A stretch of DNA of 48,831 nucleotides. Source: DATEOR01 sp035296905 (GTDB taxonomy: Bacteria; Actinomycetota; Thermoleophilia; Gaiellales; Gaiellaceae). Below the pieces are notes generated by a model. That model saw nothing but the letters and a program-made list of their open reading frames with translations. It searched no databases and was not told the origin of the DNA. Location of the stretch: positions 1 through 48,831 of the forward strand of contig DATHAA010000026.1 of NCBI GenBank assembly GCA_035296905.1, given 5' to 3'. Each line of letters begins with the position of its first letter. The first letter of the stretch is position 1. The translations under genes and the position numbers were made by a program. Of the stretch, positions 43,375 to 48,831 are shown one piece after another.

Positions 43375-44565
43375 GTGGAGATCCGGCGGGCACAGAGCGG
43401 TGAGTTTCTGGCCGGCCTCACGCCGGTCTCCCACTATTTCGGGAGCGTCCCTGCCGAGGAGAACGTCCGCCGCTTCGAGCGCGTTCTTCGGTCGGAGCGC
43501 ATGCACGTCGCCGAAGAGGACGGGACGATCGTCGGCGGCGCGAGCGCGTTCGAGTTCCAGTTCACGGTTCCGGGCGCGATCGTCCCCGCGGCCGGGGTGA
43601 CGATCGTCGGCGTGCTGCCGACCCACCGCCGCCAGGGGATCCTCACTCAGCTCATGCGCGCTCAGCTCGACGACGTCCACGAGCGCGGTGAGCCGGTCGC
43701 GTGCCTGTGGGCCTCGGAGGAGACCATTTACGGCCGGTACGGGTACGGGATGGCCGCGCTCTGCGGCGAGATCGAGCTCCAGCGCGTCTACGGGAGTTTC
43801 CGGAAGCCCGTCGAGCACGGAGGCACCTTCCGGCTCCTTTCCTACGAGGAGGCGCTCGAGGCGATCCCGCCTGTCTACGCGCGCGTTGCCGCCGAGACGC
43901 CGGGGATGTTCGCGCGGCCGCGTGAGTGGTGGGAGGTCCGCGCACTGCACGACTCCGAGGCCAGGCGCGACGGCGCGGGCGAGATGGTGCGCGTCGTCCT
44001 CGAGCGCGATGGCGAAGGCATTGCCTACGCCCTCTACAGGCTGAAAATGGGCTTCGAGGCCGGCAGCTCGACCGGCGAGGTACGCGTGCTCGAAGCGATG
44101 GGCGTTTCGCCCGAGGCGACCGCCGGGATCTGGCGTTTCCTGCTCGACGTCGACTGGATGGACAGCGTGCAGGCGGAGATCCTGCCGGTCGACCACCCGC
44201 TCTTCCTGCTGCTCGAGCATCCGCGTCGTCTGCGCTTCCGGCTCGCCGACTCGCTCTGGCTCCGGCTCGTGAACGTGGGCGCGGCGCTCTCCGCACGCTC
44301 CCTCGAGGGCGATGTGGCGCTCGAGGTGGGAGATGCCTTCTGTCCCTGGAACGACGCGCGCTACTCGCTGGATGGCTCGAAGACGATGGAGGACTCCGAC
44401 CTTCGCCTCGATGTCGCCGACCTTGCGACCGTCTACCTCGGCGGCTTCACGTTCGCGCAACTTCAGCGGGCCGGGCGCGTCGAGGAGCTCACCGAGGGCG
44501 CGATCGCCCGCGCCGACGCAGCTTTCCGGACCGACCGGGCGCCCTGGTGCCCGGAGATCTTCTGA
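43375..44565 (+). CDS. Eis-like GNAT N-acetyltransferase
   Basis: A 396-residue three-part protein like mycobacterial Eis: N-terminal GNAT domain with VGVLPTHRRQGILTQLM (acetyl-CoA site), the SEETIYGRYGYG motif, a second GNAT-like part (about 150-290), and a C-terminal SCP2-like part ending in a free PEIF carboxylate as in Eis, where the terminal Phe acts in catalysis. Eis acetylates aminoglycosides and peptides; substrate here unknown. The -10 hexamer pattern is not found at this start. Confidence 0.87.
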   Translation: MEIRRAQSGEFLAGLTPVSHYFGSVPAEENVRRFERVLRSERMHVAEEDGTIVGGASAFEFQFTVPGAIVPAAGVTIVGVLPTHRRQGILTQLMRAQLDDVHERGEPVACLWASEETIYGRYGYGMAALCGEIELQRVYGSFRKPVEHGGTFRLLSYEEALEAIPPVYARVAAETPGMFARPREWWEVRALHDSEARRDGAGEMVRVVLERDGEGIAYALYRLKMGFEAGSSTGEVRVLEAMGVSPEATAGIWRFLLDVDWMDSVQAEILPVDHPLFLLLEHPRRLRFRLADSLWLRLVNVGAALSARSLEGDVALEVGDAFCPWNDARYSLDGSKTMEDSDLRLDVADLATVYLGGFTFAQLQRAGRVEELTEGAIARADAAFRTDRAPWCPEIF

Positions 44566-44587
44566 CGCACCGCAGCCGGTCCTTCGC

Positions 44588-44593
44588 TACTAT
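44588..44593 (+). promoter_or_regulatory. -10 hexamer TACTAT of the M23 gene
   Basis: TACTAT ends 8 bases before GTG 44602. Confidence 0.55.
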
Positions 44594-44601
44594 CCGCCGC
44601 G

Positions 44602-45096
44602 GTGTTCGCCCGGATGGCCCTCGCGGGCCTTTTTCTTTTCGGCCTGCTCGCAGCTCCGGCAGGCGCACAACTCCCCGAACCGGTGGAGCGCCTGCCTGAC
44701 CGCCAACTCTTCTTCGTCCCCCTGAACGGCAACCTCGGCTCACCGTTCGGCTATCGCTGGGGTCGCATGCACGAGGGGATCGACATCGAAGGCTGGGCAC
44801 ACACGGAAGTGCGCGCCGTCCTCGCCGGCAAGGTGACTCGCGTCGGTTGGCTGACGAACGCGTCGGGATTCGGGCTGGTGATCAAGGTGCGCCACGTGGA
44901 CGGGGTCGTGACCATGTACGCCCATCTGGCGAAGGCGCTCGTCCGCCGGGGGGAGCGCGTCGCGGAGGGCCAGCTCATCGCCAAGGCGGGCTGCACCGGC
45001 TCCTGCACAGGAGTCCACCTGCACTTCCAGGTCTGGGTGAACGGGAAGCTGACCGACCCGCAGCGGTTCCTCGGGAACCGCGTGCGATTGCGCTAG
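44602..45096 (+). CDS. Secreted M23-family (LytM) metallopeptidase
   Basis: A 164-residue exported protein. Signal peptide 1-22. The zinc site is complete: H57 and D61 (MHEGIDIEG) and H139-x-H141 (GVHLHFQV), with the small GSPFGYRWGR turn. It would cut peptidoglycan cross-bridges. Its TAG stop shares CTAG with the convergent glyoxalase gene. Confidence 0.93.
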   Translation: MFARMALAGLFLFGLLAAPAGAQLPEPVERLPDRQLFFVPLNGNLGSPFGYRWGRMHEGIDIEGWAHTEVRAVLAGKVTRVGWLTNASGFGLVIKVRHVDGVVTMYAHLAKALVRRGERVAEGQLIAKAGCTGSCTGVHLHFQVWVNGKLTDPQRFLGNRVRLR

Positions 45097-45821
45097 CGGT
45101 TGTGGTTCACGATCTCGACGGAGTTTCCATCGGGGTCGAGCACGTAGGCGCCGTAGTAGCCGGGGTGGTAGATCGGGCGCTCACCGGGCGGCCCGTCGTC
45201 CCGGTACCCCGCCTCCGTCAGAGCGGCATGGAACGTGTCAACGGTGGCGTTGTCGTCGGTGGCGAAGGCGAGGTGCACGTTCTCCGTCGGCTCGCCCGAC
45301 AGGACCGAGAACGACCCAGTGCCCCCGGCGAACATGGCCCGCTCGGGTGAGTCGAAGCGCTGCTCGAAGCCGCCGAACGGCGCGACGAGCTCGTAGAAGC
45401 GCTTCGAAGCCGCCACGTCGCGCACCCTGATCCAGAGGTGGTCGACGGTGCCGTCGTCGCGCAGCTTCTCTGCATAGTGGACGGCCTCCGCGCTGTTCCC
45501 GTCGGGGTCGAGGAGAAAGCCGCCGTAGTAGTCGTCGCCGTACTCGGGCCGCGGGCCCGGCTCGCCGTCGCTCCGATAGCCGGCGTCGACCCCGATCCGC
45601 CAGAACTCGTCGACCTTGGCGCGTGAGGCGGCCGGGAAGCCCACGTGCAGGCGCCGCGTGACCGGCTTGCCGTCGCCTGCGGCCGTGAGCGACCAGTCGT
45701 CCCACTCGGGGAGCTCGTCTTCCTCGTAGGTCTTTTCGATGTCGAGCACCGCGAGGACGGTGTCGTAGAAGCGCTGCGAGGCCGCCCTGTCGGAGACGCG
45801 GATCGTGACATGGTCGAACAC
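45093..45821 (-). CDS. Two-domain VOC (glyoxalase/dioxygenase) protein
   Basis: A 242-residue protein of two tandem VOC repeats (about 1-120 and 121-242), each with a strand-helix unit and a matching end (YYGGFLLDPDGNSAEAVHY against YYGAYVLDPDGNSVEIVNH). Metal ligands of the fold are plausible (H5, E90; H126, E238) but not certain. Substrate unknown. GTG 45821 follows CATAGT by 6 bases; the open frame reaches further upstream but would overlap the divergent gene. Confidence 0.82.
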   Translation of the reverse strand: MFDHVTIRVSDRAASQRFYDTVLAVLDIEKTYEEDELPEWDDWSLTAAGDGKPVTRRLHVGFPAASRAKVDEFWRIGVDAGYRSDGEPGPRPEYGDDYYGGFLLDPDGNSAEAVHYAEKLRDDGTVDHLWIRVRDVAASKRFYELVAPFGGFEQRFDSPERAMFAGGTGSFSVLSGEPTENVHLAFATDDNATVDTFHAALTEAGYRDDGPPGERPIYHPGYYGAYVLDPDGNSVEIVNHNR

Positions 45822-45827
45822 GCATCG

Positions 45828-45833
45828 ACTATG
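45828..45833 (-). promoter_or_regulatory. -10-like hexamer CATAGT of the VOC gene
   Basis: CATAGT on the minus strand ends 6 bases before GTG 45821. Confidence 0.45.
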
Positions 45834-45851
45834 CCCGAACCCGGGCGTCGG

Positions 45852-45857
45852 TAGTCT
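45852..45857 (+). promoter_or_regulatory. -10 hexamer TAGTCT of the aldo/keto reductase gene
   Basis: TAGTCT ends 7 bases before ATG 45865. Confidence 0.55.
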
Positions 45858-45864
45858 GGGTTCG

Positions 45865-46843
45865 ATGGAGAGACGAACGCTCGGCCAGGGGCTCGAGGTG
45901 TCCGCAGTCGGGCTCGGCTGCATGGGGATGTCCGAGTTTTACGGCGCCCGCGACGAGGAGGAAGCGCTCGCGACCATCAGGAGCGCGCTCGACATCGGCG
46001 TGACCTTCCTGGACACCGCCGACATGTACGGCCCCTTCACGAACGAGAAGCTCATCGCCCGTGCGATCGCCGGGCGCCGTCACGGAGGTCCAGCTGGCCA
46101 CGAAGTTCGGCAACGTGCGTGGCGAGAATGGCGAGCGCCTGGGGATCAGGGGAGACGCGGACTACGTCCGGCAGGCGTGCGATGGGTCGCTCGAGCGCTT
46201 GGGCGTCGACCACATCGACCTCTACTACCAGCACCGGGTCGACAAGGAGACCGAAATCGAGGAGACGGTCGGCGCGATGGCCGAGCTCGTCCAGGCCGGG
46301 AAGGTTCGCCACCTGGGCCTGTCCGAGGCCTCACCGGACACCATTCGGCGGGCGCACGCCGTCCACCCGCTCACGGCGCTTCAGACCGAGTACTCGCTGT
46401 GGACGCGGGACCCGGAAGACGAGGTCCTCCCGACGATCCGGGAGCTCGGGATCGGCTTCGTCGCCTACAGCCCCCTCGGGCGCGGCTTTCTCTCCGGGCG
46501 CATCCGGTCCGCTGACGACCTCGATCCGGACGACTTCAGGAGGATCAACCCGCGCTTCCAGGGCGAAAACTTTGACCGGAATCTCGAGCTCGTCGAGCGT
46601 GTCCGCGAGGTAGCGGAAGAAAAAGGCGTTACGCCCGCGCAGCTCGCTCTTGCCTGGGTCCTGCGCCAGGGCGAGGACATCGTCCCGATCCCGGGAACGA
46701 AGCGCACGCGCTACCTGGAGGAGAACGCCGCGGCCGTCGAGGTCGAGCTGGGCGAGGACGATCTGGCGCGCATCGAGGAGGCGTTTCCGAAGGGCGCCAC
46801 CGCCGGCGATCGCTACCCGGACATGTCCACGATCGACCGCTAG
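45865..46843 (+). pseudogene. Aldo/keto reductase with a one-base frameshift
   Basis: The first part (about 72 residues, VSAVGLGCMGMSEFYGARD, FLDTADMYGPFTNEK) and the second (LATKFGNVRGENG, HIDLYYQHRVD, LGLSEASPDTIRRA, VPIPGTKRTRYLEEN) are two halves of one ~325-residue NADPH-dependent aldo/keto reductase of the YajO/AKR13 type. The frame shifts near 46080-46090, where CACGGAGGTC reads on as CACGAGGTC would be expected, so one extra G breaks the protein. The catalytic Asp, Tyr (DTADMYG), Lys (ATKFG) and His (YQHRVD) all remain. It could be a sequencing error or a real mutation. Confidence 0.85.
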
Positions 46844-46870
46844 GCGAGCGGCGGCGCGATCCGGGCCTGC

Positions 46871-46900
46871 TTCGCTGCGGCTCAGCTGAGCGGCTAGACT
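46871..46900 (+). promoter_or_regulatory. tRNA-Val promoter
   Basis: TTCGCT (46871-46876), 18 bases, TAGACT (46895-46900), 10 bases before the tRNA 5' end. Confidence 0.55.
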
Positions 46901-46910
46901 GGGAATCCCA

Positions 46911-46986
46911 GGGCGGTTAGCTCAGTTGGGAGAGCACCAGCTCGACAAGCTGGGGGTCACTGGTTCGAGCCCAGTACCGCCCACCA
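46911..46986 (+). tRNA. tRNA-Val (GAC), with encoded CCA
   Basis: Acceptor GGGCGGT pairs with ACCGCCC (46976-46982); D arm GCTC/GAGC; anticodon stem CCAGC/GCTGG with loop TCGACAA giving anticodon GAC (46944-46946); T arm CTGG-TTCGAGC-CCAG. Discriminator A, then CCA 46984-46986. Complete cloverleaf. Confidence 0.97.
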
Positions 46987-46988
46987 CA

Positions 46989-47014
46989 GAAACCCCCGCA
47001 CTGACGGGGGTTTC
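46989..47014 (+). terminator. Terminator of tRNA-Val
   Basis: GAAACCCCCG (46989-46998) pairs perfectly with CGGGGGTTTC (47005-47014) around CACTGA. Confidence 0.85.
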
Positions 47015-47045
47015 GCTTTCTCAGCAGAGAACGGCCAGCGCGTCG

Positions 47046-47112
47046 TGCTCGCAAAATGCTCGCACCGAAGCGACGGGGACTCGAACCCGCGACCTCCGGC
47101 GTGACAGGCCAG
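47046..47112 (-). other. Antisense tRNA-Asp-like 3' fragment with flanking direct repeat (possible attachment site)
   Basis: The minus strand reads GGCCTGTCACGCC (anticodon-arm part with GTC in the loop) then GGAGGTCGCGGGTTCGAGT (variable arm and T arm), so it looks like the 3' half of tRNA-Asp(GUC); the 5' half is missing and the T stem is imperfect. The motif TGCTCGCA is directly repeated at 47046-47053 and 47057-47064, just past the tRNA end. tRNA fragments of this type mark attachment sites of integrated elements. Confidence 0.5.
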
Positions 47113-47615
47113 AGAGGGGCAATGCGTCCAGGTGCGTCTAGTTGTTTCTACGCGTTTCACATGCGGGTTTGCGGGGGCGCTCCTGGGGCGTGCCGCATTG
47201 CTCCGGGTGCTGGATTTAGGACGTTTGAGCCGTATTGCCGGTTCGTCGCTCCACGTGGAGCAGGACAGGGGACGAAAGCAACGGTAGTTTTTGACCTCAA
47301 GCCGAATTCTCAAAGCGGCTGAGACCCTACTCCGCCCGATTGACGGCCTGTGGCCAGTCAGCGGGCGGCAGCCTCCTCCCCTTCCCGGTCGTCGCGCCCC
47401 CGGCCGGGACTGCTGCTCGCGGTGCGTACCGGTTTCTGGAAAGCAGCGGCCGGAGTGCCAGACAGATACTCACACGCCGAATTCGAGGGTCTTCCTCCCC
47501 GAAGCAGTTTCGGCCGCCTCCTCGGTGCCGCCCGCCCGGCAGTGACCTTGTCTGAGATGCCCGATCGCGCAAGAATGCGGCGGTCCGAGGTGTGGCAACG
47601 TGAGGGGGTTCAGAC
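47113..47615. other. Stretch without a convincing gene
   Basis: I see no supportable gene in these 503 bases. Short reading frames here have no motifs or start signals, and one crosses the tRNA fragment. The one notable site is the perfect 14-bp palindrome GCTCCACGTGGAGC at 47248-47261, a possible operator. Confidence 0.5.
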
Positions 47616-48818
47616 ATGAGTCGCACTGCGCGAAAGGCTCCTTCGAGCCGACAAAAGGCGCCACGTCGAAAAGGCAAGGGGGGCGCAGCGAAGCGCGAAC
47701 CGATGGATGCCCCCGAGCCGGGCGCAAGCCGTGAGCAAGTTTTAGCGCGAGCCGAGGAGCTCGAAGCTCTCTACCGGCCCCTGCGCGAGGCCGGAGAGGC
47801 GGAGTTGTCGAAGACGAAATCCGGGCGGGCGTTACTCGAAAAAAACCGCACTCACGGTGAAGAGTTGGGCGAGCTGTACGAGAGCATCGCCGGAGGGAAG
47901 ACGCCGTTGGAAGCGGGTCATCGGCTGGCGAGACAGCGCCGCGAGGAGTTCATCGAGAAGCACCGACAGCGGTTCCTCGACGCATACACGCCGCATGCTC
48001 GCCTGCAACCCTCGGTTGAGGCAGTCGCGCAGATTCTTCGCCCGGAGATGTCTCCGCAAACAGGCTGGGTGGCTGAGACCGGGTCCGCTGGGTCGACGCT
48101 GCTGCAACCAAAGCCCGTCCCCGGCGGCGAGCAGGCCTACAGCACCCAGGTGCTAGTTCCCGCCGCCACGGTGGTCCCCGATGACCTCGGAACGGTGAGT
48201 CGGGGCCTTGATGAGCCAATGCCGCCGCAGCCCGTCCGGGAGTGCCTGGGTCCGCCGTTCCCACTCCAACAGAGGCGGTCGGAGGCAGCGCCCGTCGGTT
48301 TTGCCTCTACCGTCGCGTCCCCGAGCGGGATCGTCATGGCCGACGGCTGGTGCTGCGGGTCCTTTTTCATACCGGTGCAAGTCACGACGGCGAACGCCTG
48401 GGTGGCCCAGGACTTCCAAGTTCCTGCGGGGATCGTCCATTACAACGCGGCAGTCGACTACGACTACAGCTTCTCTGGCGTGACCGCGGTCGGAGTCGGG
48501 CTCGCCGTCATCAGCCTCAATGTGGCGGTTGTGATCGACTCGGGGGATGGCAGACCGGCTAAACGAGAGGCGTTCTCGATCCACTTGCTGACCGTGCCAG
48601 CCTTCGGAAACGAGAGGATCATCCATTCAGGCAAGGGCGAGACGGCAAAAATGTGGTTCGGCCGGGGCGGTTCAAGCACCCAGAAGGAACCCTCGAACGG
48701 AACTGTGCGAGTCTGGGTGGGCGCTGACGGTCACTGCGTAGGTATCGGTGTGTGGTCCTGGGCAACGTTCGAAAGCACGGTTACGGTCAAGAACATCTGC
48801 ATCAGTTCGGAGGTGTAG
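47616..48818 (+). CDS. Unrecognised 400-residue protein
   Basis: No family recognised. The first ~40 residues are Lys/Arg-rich and disordered; about 45-135 is helical and charged (ELEALYRPLREAGEAELSK, RREEFIEKHRQRFLDAY); the rest (about 215-400) is strand-rich with Gly, Val and Thr (GFASTVASPSGIVMADGWCC, VGVGLAVISLNVAVVIDSGD). There is no signal peptide or membrane span. A Shine-Dalgarno GAGGGGG lies 9 bases before ATG 47616, and there is no -10 hexamer at 6-9 bases, unlike the core genes. Codons use more A/T third bases (AAA, CAA, GTT) than neighbours, a sign of transfer. Could be a cargo or structural protein of an integrated element. Confidence 0.75.
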   Translation: MSRTARKAPSSRQKAPRRKGKGGAAKREPMDAPEPGASREQVLARAEELEALYRPLREAGEAELSKTKSGRALLEKNRTHGEELGELYESIAGGKTPLEAGHRLARQRREEFIEKHRQRFLDAYTPHARLQPSVEAVAQILRPEMSPQTGWVAETGSAGSTLLQPKPVPGGEQAYSTQVLVPAATVVPDDLGTVSRGLDEPMPPQPVRECLGPPFPLQQRRSEAAPVGFASTVASPSGIVMADGWCCGSFFIPVQVTTANAWVAQDFQVPAGIVHYNAAVDYDYSFSGVTAVGVGLAVISLNVAVVIDSGDGRPAKREAFSIHLLTVPAFGNERIIHSGKGETAKMWFGRGGSSTQKEPSNGTVRVWVGADGHCVGIGVWSWATFESTVTVKNICISSEV

Positions 48819-48831
48819 CGGGCTGACGTGC

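Noticed and set aside
41629..44460. Very long open frame on the minus strand (943 residues) under pcrA and the Eis-like gene
   Set aside because: It is an antisense shadow of two well-supported plus-strand genes; its translation is Asp/Glu/Arg/Leu-rich without domain motifs.
46957..47313. Minus-strand frame with HAGGRGFESPSLR
   Set aside because: Same reason: it reads through the antisense tRNA-Asp-like fragment and the tRNA-Val terminator.
47056..47322. Short plus-strand frame across the tRNA-like fragment (translation contains GLEPATSGVTG)
   Set aside because: The peptide is the known false translation of a tRNA region; the DNA is the tRNA fragment itself.

Overview
This is a high-GC chromosomal segment, almost entirely coding, with genes packed on both strands and many 4-bp or longer overlaps. 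The gene set (RpsA with four S1 domains and an acidic tail, UvrA/UvrB/PcrA, Rex, HppA, the Tsa genes, anti-sigma/ECF sigma pair, mycobacterial Eis-like acetyltransferase), a LexA box of the actinobacterial/Gram-positive type, and many start codons that follow a -10 hexamer directly all point to an actinomycete. My inference is a deep-branching Actinomycetota lineage such as Thermoleophilia; no 16S gene is present to confirm it.

Layout. 1-12.2 kb: end of a 5'-nucleotidase-type protein, an SCO1/SenC lipoprotein, a membrane-anchored propeller-like protein, then rpsA-coaE-lytic transglycosylase-uvrB, several membrane proteins, a metallophosphoesterase and a second propeller-like protein. 12.2-18.9 kb: uvrA under a LexA box, a Yip1-like protein, and a leftward DUF2520-panC-panB operon. 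18.3-25.4 kb: msrB, a zinc-ribbon protein, a type-4 uracil-DNA glycosylase ending in a clamp-binding-like motif, tsaE-tsaB-rimI-tsaD, and a large secreted subtilase. 25.4-29.9 kb: glutamate dehydrogenase, glutaredoxin-like protein, Rex, an intergenic structured element, then a leftward ECF sigma / anti-sigma / murein transglycosylase cluster. 29.9-37.1 kb: glycosyltransferase-YbdK-type ligase-DUF1844-mtnP, a K+-independent-type pyrophosphatase, a HAD protein, VanZ and a GspE N-terminal-like protein. 37.1-40.4 kb: a cobalamin riboswitch followed by a DUF4430 lipoprotein and the T, A and S parts of an ECF transporter, probably one B12-controlled uptake operon. 40.4-46.8 kb: CinA-like, PcrA, Eis-like GNAT, M23 peptidase, two-domain glyoxalase, and an aldo/keto reductase broken by one extra base. 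46.9 kb to the end: tRNA-Val(GAC), its terminator, an antisense tRNA-Asp-like 3' fragment, 0.5 kb without a gene, and an unrecognised 400-residue protein with less GC-biased codons. This tail looks like the edge of an integrated element.

Two themes stand out. First, about nineteen genes carry a TANNNT-like hexamer ending 6-9 bases before the start codon, with no Shine-Dalgarno sequence, which is the signature of leaderless transcription; it also decides several start codons. Genes with a clear Shine-Dalgarno sequence (gdhA, the riboswitch-controlled lipoprotein, the 18268 membrane protein, the terminal unknown gene) are the exception. Second, the riboswitch operon joins a transcobalamin-like lipoprotein domain to a complete ECF transporter, the best candidate here for an under-described system.
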